Shown here one piece after another: positions 33,199 through 41,390 of a stretch of 64,000 bases of DNA. Below the pieces are notes generated by a model that had not been told where the DNA came from, made no database searches, and saw only the letters and a program-made list of their open reading frames with translations. A program made the translations under genes and the position numbers. Every line of letters starts with the position of its first letter. The stretch's first letter is position 1. The DNA lies in NCBI GenBank assembly GCA_910577665.1, contig CAJTOJ010000019.1, forward strand, positions 1 to 64,000, given 5' to 3'. The stretch is from an uncultured Acetatifactor sp. (GTDB lineage: Bacteria; Bacillota; Clostridia; Lachnospirales; Lachnospiraceae).

Positions 33199-33915
33199 CT
33201 ATCCCTTACTGGCCTGGTCCTGTCCTTCTTCATCCCATATCTGCCTATCCAGGAGCAGGCTCCGCAGTTCCTCCATCGTCACACTTTTCTCTGCATCTGC
33301 CAATGACTTTTCCATGCGATCCATGCAGTAAGCAAACATGTCCTCCAGGACTTTTCTGTGGACGGATTCCCCACCTTCCAGGGCCAGCACCTTGGGCCTG
33401 ATCTGCCCCAGCAGGTCTATGATCCTGCCCAGTCCCCGGGGGAGACTTCCGGCAACCTGTCCCCTCACCCAGGACGCTGCCACAGGACTTTTCCCGTCAG
33501 TGGAGATCCCCACTGTAAGCGGTCCATCCTTCACCAGGGCCGGGAAAAAGAAGGTACAGTTCTCCCTGTCATCCACTGCATTGACCAGGATCCGTCTCTC
33601 CCTGCAATAGGCAGCTATCTGACCATTGACTTCTTTCTGGTCTGTGGCTGCAATCACAAAATCTGCCTGCTGCAGATCCTCTATCTGAAACGTTTTCTGC
33701 CTTATTTCCAAATAGCCTGTGTGAAACGGATTGTCCTTCTGTTCCTCTATCTGTCTCTTCAGTTCCCAGATACTATCTCCAATCTGTGGTGCCACCACCG
33801 TGATCCCCGACCCGAATTCCAAGAGCTTCTCCACCTTTCTGGCCGCCACTTTGCCACCACCGATTACCACGCCTTTTTTTCCAGATAGTTCTATAAAAAA
33901 AGGAAAATATCCCAT
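33199..33915 (-). CDS. Precorrin-2 dehydrogenase / sirohydrochlorin ferrochelatase (Met8/CysG N-terminal type)
   Basis: A 238-residue protein. GVVIGGGKVAARKVEKLLEFG is the NAD-binding Rossmann loop, DFVIAATDQKEVNGQIAAYC the second conserved block, and ISTDGKSPVAASWVRGQV the substrate-binding block with the catalytic-type aspartate earlier in NAVDDRENCTFFFPAL. It oxidises precorrin-2 to sirohydrochlorin and may insert iron to give siroheme. No separate chelatase gene is in the block. The start at 33915 follows GTGAGGAAG. It works between CobA and the siroheme-dependent reductase encoded nearby. Confidence 0.92.
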   Translation of the reverse strand: MGYFPFFIELSGKKGVVIGGGKVAARKVEKLLEFGSGITVVAPQIGDSIWELKRQIEEQKDNPFHTGYLEIRQKTFQIEDLQQADFVIAATDQKEVNGQIAAYCRERRILVNAVDDRENCTFFFPALVKDGPLTVGISTDGKSPVAASWVRGQVAGSLPRGLGRIIDLLGQIRPKVLALEGGESVHRKVLEDMFAYCMDRMEKSLADAEKSVTMEELRSLLLDRQIWDEEGQDQASKG

Positions 33916-33955
33916 GACTTCCTCACATTTTCTTCCTCTCGGTAGACAGTTAATA

Positions 33956-34513
33956 CTATTTGATTGTCCAATACCCATCATAGCCATATCCTGTTTTTCC
34001 AGTCAATAAATGCTCTGACCTGGTAAACCCTACTTTCTGAATCGCTTCTATTCTCTCTACCGCATATATCGGAGCCTTCGTAAGCACACCTTTACACCCC
34101 AACATTTCCTCAATCTTCGGTGTAACAAGTGAGAAAATATCATACAACATATTTTGTTGTTCATAGTCGCTTCTTACATCTACCCTCAAAATTCCCATAT
34201 TATGAAACACATCTTCTGAAACCCTCAAGCATAATTCTACCGTTCCGATGACACATGATACACCCTTATCAACGATGGAAAATCTGACAAACCAGCCCTC
34301 CTTATATGCCATATTCCAAAAGCCAATCGCTTCTGCCATTTTTTCTTTTGTGGCATAATAGAAATTATCTCCATCACAATTGTCACTATTAAAAAAAGGC
34401 AAGGCATTCTTGTCACTATATACTTTCCACAAATCATCGCAATCTTCCTGCTGAATGCATCTGATCACAAATTTTTCATTTTCTAGTTCTGGACACTTTT
34501 CATAAATATTCAT
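33956..34513 (-). CDS. GNAT family N-acetyltransferase, AT-rich insertion
   Basis: A 185-residue protein with a GNAT fold: FVIRCIQQEDCDDLWKVYSD at the N-terminus, CVIGTVELCLRV in the middle, GILRVDVRSDYEQQNMLYDI near the acetyl-CoA site, and IQKVGFTRSEHL near the end. The usual Q/RxxGxG/A pyrophosphate loop is weak. Codon use is clearly more AT-rich than in every neighbouring hem gene, which points to acquisition. Its ATG overlaps the stop of the preceding HAD fragment in an ATGA arrangement, so it probably came together with the HAD gene. The substrate is unknown. Confidence 0.75.
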   Translation of the reverse strand: MNIYEKCPELENEKFVIRCIQQEDCDDLWKVYSDKNALPFFNSDNCDGDNFYYATKEKMAEAIGFWNMAYKEGWFVRFSIVDKGVSCVIGTVELCLRVSEDVFHNMGILRVDVRSDYEQQNMLYDIFSLVTPKIEEMLGCKGVLTKAPIYAVERIEAIQKVGFTRSEHLLTGKTGYGYDGYWTIK

Positions 34514-34959
34514 AGAACGCCTCCTATTAAATTCTTCTCAATGTACCTGGCTACCCCGTCCATATCATTGCTTTCTGCTATATCATCTGCCACATCAAGG
34601 ACCTTGTCAATCGCATTCGAACCGGCAACACCTACACCACAATTCTTGATTGGTTCTATGTCATCATTATCGTCTCCGAAATAGATTGCGTCCTTTGGAT
34701 TGACGCCTACCGCCTTCAACATGGTCTGGATCCCATTCCATTTGGTAGATGCAGTACTCATGATCTGTATTATAGATGGCTGGCCATGCCGGCAGCCGCT
34801 TTCTTGACCTGGTTCCTTATCTGGGGAAGGCAAGGAACGTTCCTGGGGACACTTTTTTGCAAAATAGGGGCACAAAACTCCCATCAGCAGGCAGTCTATC
34901 CCTGTGATGATGAGCAATGTCTGCAAAATAGAGAGAAATAAAAACCAGAAGATTCCCAT
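34510..34959 (-). pseudogene. Chimeric open frame: membrane segment joined to the C-terminal part of a Cof-type HAD phosphatase
   Basis: Of 149 codons, residues 64-149 match the C-terminal end of Cof/HAD-IIB phosphatases: STASTKWNGIQTMLKAVGV, then IYFGDDNDDIEPIKNCGVGV with the metal-binding Asp residues. Motifs I to III and the cap are absent, so no phosphatase activity is expected. The first 63 residues are unrelated: one membrane helix (WFLFLSILQTLLIITGIDCL) and a polar tail in GC-rich DNA. The change of base composition at about 34770 marks the junction. A good ribosome binding site precedes the ATG, so a product may still be made. Confidence 0.7.
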
Positions 34960-35174
34960 AATCCTTTTCTCCCTCCTCTAAATGAAAAACTTCGTTTTGG
35001 AAAAGAACTGTCCTATTTTGCAGGATTACAGTCTCCAGGACAGCAACGAATCCCCCTTTCGTTTACTGTCATTACAGGCAGGACAGCAGTTCCTGTAGAT
35101 CGTAATCTTTAGACTTTATCACAAGCACATTTTCCCACACATTTCGGCATCAGTGGGAACCGCATTAATCTCCC

Positions 35175-35627
35175 CTATCTTCCGAGGGAAAATGCACTCC
35201 AGATGAGCGCCACCGCCAACAACAGGGCCAGCGGCAGCAACACTTCATAAACAGAAAACTGCTTTTTCTCCGTCTGCAATAGGATATCTTTCTTATCCCT
35301 GGCCTGGGGTGATTCCTGTATGCAACGACCCAGCAGCGAAAGGACTGCCTCCAGATACGGTTTCTTCAGATCCATGGCTCCCATCCCTGTCAATCCCTGC
35401 TCCTTCGAGGCTCCATTCCGCAGCCACGCTTCGAAATGCAGCACACCGTTCTCATAGCTGTACTTCAGAAATTGTACTTCCTTGAGAACAGAAAAATCTG
35501 CCGTATAGCAGGCTTCCCCTTTCCAGGTAGTCTTATAGAATGTATTCTCCTGTAGGAAATCTTCCAGGATTTCCTCTACTTTTTCAGGAGCTATGCCTAG
35601 TTCGATCTCTTTGATATACCTTGCCAT
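35175..35627 (-). CDS. Tail-anchored membrane protein of unknown function
   Basis: A 150-residue protein starting MARYIKEIELGIAPEKVEEI after a strong AAGGAGGAGGT. The first 120 residues are soluble and resemble the general plan of small alpha-beta proteins, with no family I recognise. A single hydrophobic helix (VLLPLALLLAVALIWSAF) closes the protein, placing it at the membrane with the N-terminus probably inside. It lies 51 bases after hemA within the tetrapyrrole block and is likely cotranscribed with it; any part in siroheme synthesis is unproven. Confidence 0.65.
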   Translation of the reverse strand: MARYIKEIELGIAPEKVEEILEDFLQENTFYKTTWKGEACYTADFSVLKEVQFLKYSYENGVLHFEAWLRNGASKEQGLTGMGAMDLKKPYLEAVLSLLGRCIQESPQARDKKDILLQTEKKQFSVYEVLLPLALLLAVALIWSAFSLGR

Positions 35628-35678
35628 TACCTCCTCCTTCTTTCTTACAGGATACCATCCCACTCTTTCATAAATTCG

Positions 35679-37007
35679 TCAAGATAGTCCTTCATGTACT
35701 GCTCCCTGTGTCCTGCCATTGCCATTCCGGTCTTTGTATGCATCTGCTCTTTCAGACAAAAAAGCTTCTCTTGAAAGTGATTCCTCCTCCAGCACCCCCA
35801 GCACGGCCTCAAAGGAAGCGCTGTCCAGTTCATCCCGCAACAGATAGAGAAGCTTCTCTGCCGTGCAGGCGCCATACACTTCCTGCCAGTGGGGATTCTT
35901 CTGGGTAAACCCATGAAAACAAAGCACCTTGCACACCTTTTCAAGTTCCTCTTCCAGGATCTCTTTGGCATCTACCAGGGACCGCTGTTTGCGCCTGTTG
36001 TTCTCCTGGGCAACCTGCTTGATATCATCCAGTGTCACCAGTCTGCAATGTTCCATGTTTCCCACCGCTTCATCCATATCCGGCGGCATGGCAATGTCCA
36101 CAAACAGCCTGTCCTTAACGGTTTTCATGGCCGCTGCCGCCTGTCCTGCCGTCACGGTGATATGGGGACTGGAAGTGGCAGAAAGGATCACATCCGCTTC
36201 CTCAAAATAGGCGTATCTGTCCTGGTAATCCACGTTTTTTATCCGGGGATTCCCGCTTTGCAGCATTTCCTGGTGGGATCTGGTGGTGGCCAGGATCCGG
36301 ATGCCTTCCCTGGACAGTAAGTCCTTGCAGATAAGGCTTCCCATCTGGCCGGTGCTTCCGATGACAAGGACTGTATTTGCAGTAGGTTCCGGTCGTTCCC
36401 CAGATTCCATCTGTGTCCCGGAATCTGCCTTGTTTTTCTCTTTTCTCACCGCCAGAAAACGGAACACTTCACTGGCCGCCAGGGTAGCTACGGAGACAGA
36501 AGTCTTGGACAAGCTGGTCTGTGTCTTTACCCGTTTGGCACAGGATAGCGCCGCCTGGAAGATGGTATTCATTTCATAGCCCGTACATCCTGCCTTCTGG
36601 GATCTCATGTAAGCATCCCGCACCTGTCCCAGGATTTCGTCCTCCCCGATGACCATGGATTCCATGCCGCAGGTCACCTGGAAAAGGTGCCGGATGGCCT
36701 TCCTGCCCTGGTATCTTCTGGCCAGACGGCGAACCCATTCCACGTTTTCCCCCACCAGATCTGCCAGGATTTCCTCCCACTGTCCAAAGGCATTCTGTGC
36801 ATAGATTTCCGTGCGGTTACAGGTAGAGAGCAGGACACACTGTGCCTGCTTTCCACCTCCCTCCATACCGCCTGCGGCATCCGTGTCCTTTTCAATGGCA
36901 CCCCGCCGCAGTTTCTCCAGCAATTCTTCTGCCCTTTCCTTGGAGATATAGCATTTCTGTCTCTCCGCAGAAGAGGCTGTCTTATGACTGATACTGATGC
37001 ACTCCAT
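35679..37007 (-). CDS. hemA: Glutamyl-tRNA reductase
   Basis: A 442-residue enzyme reducing glutamyl-tRNA to glutamate-1-semialdehyde, the first step of the C5 route. The catalytic cysteine is Cys63 in LLSTCNRTEIYA. HLFQVTCGMESMVIGEDEILGQV and AALSCAKRVKTQTSL are conserved, and VLVIGSTGQMGSLICKDLL is the NADPH-binding loop. Two low-complexity insertions are visible, near residues 42-53 and 185-208. It is the first gene of the tetrapyrrole block, which continues through the precorrin-2 dehydrogenase gene, hemC, cobA-hemD, hemB and hemL. The absence of hemE to hemH nearby suggests siroheme or corrin, not haem, as the product. Confidence 0.95.
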   Translation of the reverse strand: MECISISHKTASSAERQKCYISKERAEELLEKLRRGAIEKDTDAAGGMEGGGKQAQCVLLSTCNRTEIYAQNAFGQWEEILADLVGENVEWVRRLARRYQGRKAIRHLFQVTCGMESMVIGEDEILGQVRDAYMRSQKAGCTGYEMNTIFQAALSCAKRVKTQTSLSKTSVSVATLAASEVFRFLAVRKEKNKADSGTQMESGERPEPTANTVLVIGSTGQMGSLICKDLLSREGIRILATTRSHQEMLQSGNPRIKNVDYQDRYAYFEEADVILSATSSPHITVTAGQAAAAMKTVKDRLFVDIAMPPDMDEAVGNMEHCRLVTLDDIKQVAQENNRRKQRSLVDAKEILEEELEKVCKVLCFHGFTQKNPHWQEVYGACTAEKLLYLLRDELDSASFEAVLGVLEEESLSREAFLSERADAYKDRNGNGRTQGAVHEGLS

Positions 37008-37129
37008 TTCACCGTATTTCCTTATTTATAATATACTGTCCCGTTTTCTTTCCCGTCTGATAGCGCAGAATGGATTTTGGGCGCCCCGTCAATACACCGG
37101 GCACTGGTACGATCCGGTCTCAGATCACA

Positions 37130-39715
37130 CTAGCAGGTAGCCCCGCCCTTCAGATGCAGTTTCGCCCCAATGATCTCATCCTTCCTGGCCAGGATCTCAT
37201 CGGACATCAGCTGGGCCTGCACATTCTCGAATCCGATCCTGGCAATGGTATCGGCAAAGCGCTCCCCTGTCTTGCCCTGCTCCCTGAACAGGAGAATGGC
37301 TTTCTCCAGGACGGATAGCACTTCCTCTTCGCTTAGGAATACCTTTTCCAGCTTCTGTCCCTGGGCCACGCGCTTGCCCCAGCGGCCGCCCACATAGACA
37401 CGGTACCCGTAAGTGCTCTCCTCTGCCGCCTTGAAAGGACATTTGCCCACACAGCGTCCACAGTTGTTGCACTTGTCGGGATCGATCACCAGTTTTCCGT
37501 CCACCACCTGGCTGGCTCCCACCGGACAGGCCGTGGACACCTGGCATTTCCCGCAGCCCCGGCATTTTTCCAGGTCCACCACAGGGACACGCTGTCCCAC
37601 GATGCCAAAGTCATTCAGATCCGGCTTCACACAGTTGTTGGGGCAGCCTCCCACTGCAATCTTGAATTTGTGGGGCAGTTTCACATCCGCATACCCATGG
37701 AAGAACCTCTCATGGATGGTCTCGGACAACCGGTAGGAGTCCAGCAGGCCATACTGGCAGGTGGTTCCTTTGCAGGCCACCACAGGGCGCACCTTGGAGC
37801 CGGTTCCTCCGGTCTCCAGCCCTTCCTCTGCCAGGAATGCCCGCAGATCCTCTATTTTGTCAAAGGGTACTCCCACGATCTCCAGGGTGAGCCTGGTGGT
37901 CATGACCACATCCCCACTGCCGAATTTCTCTGCCGCTTCCGCTATTTTCCTATGCTCTGCGGTGGTAATCTTCCCGTTCCGGGTGATCACCCGCACATTG
38001 AAATTGTCTGTTCCCTTGTTATGCAGGCACCCTAAAGCCTTCACCCTGGTGATCTCCTCCGGGGAGACTGTCACCTGTCCAGACTGTTTTTCCACCTTTA
38101 CCTCATTGAAGAAGGAAGATCCCTCCAGCACCTTTGTGTTCGTATAACCATACCTTTTGAGGCGGTTCTGCAGCAGATATGCTCTTTTGCCCTTGGCACA
38201 GACTAAAAGCAGCTTCTCGTCTTTCCCAAGCCCCGGCACCTCCCCTTTTACTTTCAGCAGATCCACATAAGTGGCTCCTGGAATGGTAGGCCCTGCCGGA
38301 TTCACATCCACCACCCGGTAGCCTTCTGCGGCGCCATCCCGGTACTGGGCAGGGGTGAAGCTGTCCAAGTCTCCCTGTATCTTATTGAGCAGCATATGTA
38401 CCGCCTGGACAAAAGGATGGATGGCCGTGGAAAAAGGCGGCGCATATGCCAGGTCCAGACAAGTCATCTGCTCTAAGGTAGCCCCGAAGGTCACTGCCAT
38501 GACACCGATATCCGTCACCTTGTCCACCGCCCCGGGCCCCAGGACCTGGACGCCCAGCAGCTTATGGGTGCTTGCATCTGCCACCAGCTTGATGGCAAAC
38601 CAGGCGCTTCCCGGATAGTAATGGGCCTTGTCGTCTGTCACCGCCAGGGCGCATATGGTCTGGTACCCTGCTGCGCACGCCTGTTCCTCGGACAGGCCCG
38701 TCCTGCCGCCGGACAGTCCGGGCAGCTTCACCACGCCCGTTCCCAGCACACCGGGATAGGACACCTCCCTGCCGCCCAGGAAAAGGGCCAGGGTGCGGCC
38801 TTCCATGTTGGCAGAGGAACCCATAGGAGACCACTGGCGCTCCCCCGTGAGACGGTTTTTCACCATGGCACAGTCACCGGCCGCATACACATCCGCCACA
38901 TTGGTGGCCATTTTCTCATCTACCAGGATAGTTCCTTTGAACATGTCAATCCCGGTATCCTGCAAAAATCCCGTATTGGGCCGGATGCCTATGGAGAGAA
39001 TCACCACATCCGCAGGCAGCAGTCCCTTGTCTGTCTGCACCCCTTCTGCCCGTTCTGTACCTGTGACTCCTTCCAGCCTGGTGGAAGTCATCACCTTGAT
39101 TCCTTTTTTCCCCAGATGGCGCACGGCGTAATCTGCCATCTCCCCGTCAAAGCCCGGCATAATCTGGGACGCCATGTCGATCACCGTCACAGACAGCCCC
39201 TTTTCCATTAAGTTCTCTGCCACCTCCAGGCCGATGAAACCACCACCCACTACCACGGCACGTTTCACGTCATCCCTTCCTATGTAATCCCTGGTCTCAA
39301 TGGCATCGTCCGGGGTGCGCATCACGAAGACGCCTGGCAGGTTCAAGCCCGGCAGGGGTGGCACCACCGGGGAAGCCCCCACCGCCACGATACAGGCATC
39401 GTATTCGTAGATCTCTTCTGCCCCTGTACGCAGGTTCTTCACCGTGGCCTTTTTCCCTGCGGTATCCAGGGCCGTCACTTCCCGCTGGGCGAACACCTGG
39501 GCACCTGTGAGGGCAGTATATTTCTCCGGGGTGTTTACAATAAGCTGCTCCCGCTCCGGGATGGAACCGCCCACATAATAGGGCAGGCCGCAGCCTGCAT
39601 AAGAGATGTCCTTACCCTTCGTGACAATGGTCACTTCTGCCTCCGGGTTCACCCGCTTGAACTTGGCGGCTGCTTTGGTTCCGGCAGCCACACCTCCGAT
39701 TACCAGTAGTTTCAT
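37130..39715 (-). CDS. Three-part fusion: CoA-disulfide-reductase-like flavoprotein, rhodanese-like domain, siroheme sulfite/nitrite reductase module with two [4Fe-4S] motifs
   Basis: An 861-residue protein. Residues 1-445 are a pyridine-nucleotide disulfide oxidoreductase: FAD loop GGVAAG at 7-12, redox cysteine Cys42 in YAGCGLPYYVGG as in CoA-disulfide reductase, NAD(P)H loop VVVGGGFIGLEVAENL, and YAAGDCAM near 280. Residues 455-545 form a rhodanese-like domain with Cys506 in LLLVCAKGKRAY. Residues 560-705 match the siroheme/[4Fe-4S] part of sulfite/nitrite reductases, with Cys648, Cys653, Cys691 and Cys695. Residues 710-765 hold two ferredoxin-like motifs, Cys718/721/724/730 and Cys749/752/755/759. 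It probably passes electrons from NAD(P)H to a sulfur or nitrogen oxyanion or a persulfide. The adjacent siroheme operon fits this. Confidence 0.85.
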   Translation of the reverse strand: MKLLVIGGVAAGTKAAAKFKRVNPEAEVTIVTKGKDISYAGCGLPYYVGGSIPEREQLIVNTPEKYTALTGAQVFAQREVTALDTAGKKATVKNLRTGAEEIYEYDACIVAVGASPVVPPLPGLNLPGVFVMRTPDDAIETRDYIGRDDVKRAVVVGGGFIGLEVAENLMEKGLSVTVIDMASQIMPGFDGEMADYAVRHLGKKGIKVMTSTRLEGVTGTERAEGVQTDKGLLPADVVILSIGIRPNTGFLQDTGIDMFKGTILVDEKMATNVADVYAAGDCAMVKNRLTGERQWSPMGSSANMEGRTLALFLGGREVSYPGVLGTGVVKLPGLSGGRTGLSEEQACAAGYQTICALAVTDDKAHYYPGSAWFAIKLVADASTHKLLGVQVLGPGAVDKVTDIGVMAVTFGATLEQMTCLDLAYAPPFSTAIHPFVQAVHMLLNKIQGDLDSFTPAQYRDGAAEGYRVVDVNPAGPTIPGATYVDLLKVKGEVPGLGKDEKLLLVCAKGKRAYLLQNRLKRYGYTNTKVLEGSSFFNEVKVEKQSGQVTVSPEEITRVKALGCLHNKGTDNFNVRVITRNGKITTAEHRKIAEAAEKFGSGDVVMTTRLTLEIVGVPFDKIEDLRAFLAEEGLETGGTGSKVRPVVACKGTTCQYGLLDSYRLSETIHERFFHGYADVKLPHKFKIAVGGCPNNCVKPDLNDFGIVGQRVPVVDLEKCRGCGKCQVSTACPVGASQVVDGKLVIDPDKCNNCGRCVGKCPFKAAEESTYGYRVYVGGRWGKRVAQGQKLEKVFLSEEEVLSVLEKAILLFREQGKTGERFADTIARIGFENVQAQLMSDEILARKDEIIGAKLHLKGGATC

Positions 39716-39773
39716 GTGATACCTCCTTTACCTCTTGTTATTCTTTTCTATTAATATATTTTCTTACTGTTTA

Positions 39774-41288
39774 TTAATCCTTGACCAGATAATACTTCGT
39801 TCCTTTATTTCTTCCATCTGCCCTTATCATATGCATCTTGCAAAGCTTGTGCAGATACCGGCGGACTGTGGAACTTGGCAGGTTTGTAACATCACACATG
39901 ATCTTAGTAGTCACAAATTCTTCTTCGGTGAATACTTTCACCATTGTCAGATAAAATATCCTATCTTTTTCACTCATTTTATCGCTCACTTTATCGCTCA
40001 CTTTATCGCTCACTTTATCGCTCACTTTATCGCTCACTTTTTTTACAGTCCTTTCTACAAAAGAAAGCGACAGAATTGTCCTGTCTGGGTCAAACCTCTC
40101 TATAATCTCTGGTTCTTCCCATCCTTCATCGTCCCACACATTGAATATATTTGGCACACCGCTTCCAGCCCGTTCCCCAATATTAATAAGATTGAACATT
40201 TTCATCAACGCTTTGTTACGAGGATCTGACTCACCACCTATACGCATCTGCTTTTTGCCCGTCCTAATATATCCAGGATTTTCCAAAATTATTTTATCTG
40301 GCTCTTTTTTTATAACAATTCCTCTTACACCATAATAATCCGCATTCACAAGACAGTTGGCCAACGCCTCTCTAATTGCCTTGTGTACGGGCGTGTCATC
40401 TATCCTGTCACCACCAGACATTTTAAATGGCACCTTGATATCTTTGATAATCTTATTGTAAACCCTAAAATAGAAGTCACATAGATTTCCGGACCATTCC
40501 CCAGAACTTGACTGTAACCTGTCTGTCCATCGAATCACCGGATCCAGCATTTCCCTGTAATCCAGAAAGTATTCCGGGAAATGTCTCACAATATTGTACT
40601 CCTCCCCGAACATCAGCATTCCGGCTGCTGTAGGATACAGCCGTCCATCTTTCGAGGAAATGGCAGCGGCACCAATACTCCTCAGATACTCCTGGTCACT
40701 TAGGCGTCCAAAAGGATGCCCCTCCTTTAAGGTGCGATGTCGGTTGCGATATCCTTGTATAGTTTCATGATTCAAATCATCTATGGAAACGCCATCCAGG
40801 ATTCTCATATCCATGGTTTCCTCTGTCTGATCCCGAAGCATGGTTTTTACCTGTAACCTGGTACAATGATAATCCCCTTCAAAATTTCTACGGAATGTTC
40901 CTCCAAAAATGTCATCATTGATATAAACTGGCTTCTGCTCCCTTCTTGCCATGGGTACATAGATCACCATGATTATATCGCTGTTAGGCCTTACGGTGTA
41001 TATCTGCACATCATCTTCTGACAGAAGGTTTATGTTCACCTTCTTGCGATTATTGATGGTATCCCAGAATTCTTTGTATAGTCTGGGCGCATTCTGTAGT
41101 CCAGTCGTTCTCCAACTGCCGTCCTTTTCCTCTCTGACCCCCAGAATAATCACACCGCCATAACTATTTGCAAATGCTGAGTAGGTATCCCAGAGGGAAT
41201 TGGGCAGGCCCCCATTTGCCTTCTTCACTTCTCTTCGATTGTCTTCCCTATATGTATCAAATTGTGAAAGATCAAATTCTTTCCCCAA
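39774..41288 (-). CDS. Schlafen/AlbA_2-type ATP-binding regulator with a VSDK tandem repeat
   Basis: About 504 residues. The N-terminal AlbA_2 domain shows YREDNRREVKKANGGLP, SAFANSYGGVIILGVREE and GTFRRNFEGDYHCT. A central GHKL-like ATP-binding region follows (IREALANCLVNADYYG, then INIGERAGSGVPNIF). After it come five exact VSDK repeats and a C-terminal winged helix (LPSSTVRRYLHKLCKMHMI). Proteins of this type are nucleic-acid-binding regulators found in defence and accessory regions. The start is taken as TTG at 41288, which follows AGGAGGG and gives the family N-terminus; an ATG at 41309 is an alternative. It sits at the edge of the restriction-modification block. Confidence 0.8.
   Translation of the reverse strand: MGKEFDLSQFDTYREDNRREVKKANGGLPNSLWDTYSAFANSYGGVIILGVREEKDGSWRTTGLQNAPRLYKEFWDTINNRKKVNINLLSEDDVQIYTVRPNSDIIMVIYVPMARREQKPVYINDDIFGGTFRRNFEGDYHCTRLQVKTMLRDQTEETMDMRILDGVSIDDLNHETIQGYRNRHRTLKEGHPFGRLSDQEYLRSIGAAAISSKDGRLYPTAAGMLMFGEEYNIVRHFPEYFLDYREMLDPVIRWTDRLQSSSGEWSGNLCDFYFRVYNKIIKDIKVPFKMSGGDRIDDTPVHKAIREALANCLVNADYYGVRGIVIKKEPDKIILENPGYIRTGKKQMRIGGESDPRNKALMKMFNLINIGERAGSGVPNIFNVWDDEGWEEPEIIERFDPDRTILSLSFVERTVKKVSDKVSDKVSDKVSDKVSDKMSEKDRIFYLTMVKVFTEEEFVTTKIMCDVTNLPSSTVRRYLHKLCKMHMIRADGRNKGTKYYLVKD
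39978..40037 (-). repeat. Five tandem copies of a 12-bp repeat inside the AlbA-domain gene
   Basis: The unit TTTATCGCTCAC (plus strand) occurs five times without change, and each copy encodes Val-Ser-Asp-Lys. A sixth degenerate copy encodes MSEK. The repeat links the ATP-binding region to the winged helix. Because the unit is 12 bp, copy-number change would alter linker length without a frameshift. Confidence 0.9.
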
Positions 41289-41390
41289 ACTGCCCACCCT
41301 CCTCTTCATTCCCTGCAAATACTTGCTTCATGGATATAGCCGAATACGCCCATTCCCTGTCTTCCTGCCCAGACCACTCCCATCCTTCTC

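Noticed and set aside
37008..37129. Gap between hemA and the fusion reductase considered as a riboswitch leader
   Set aside because: Only 122 bases with no recognisable cobalamin or other riboswitch core and no clear promoter spacing.
39978..40037. Short regular repeats considered as a CRISPR array
   Set aside because: Units are 12 bp, contiguous without spacers, and encode VSDK in frame within a protein gene.
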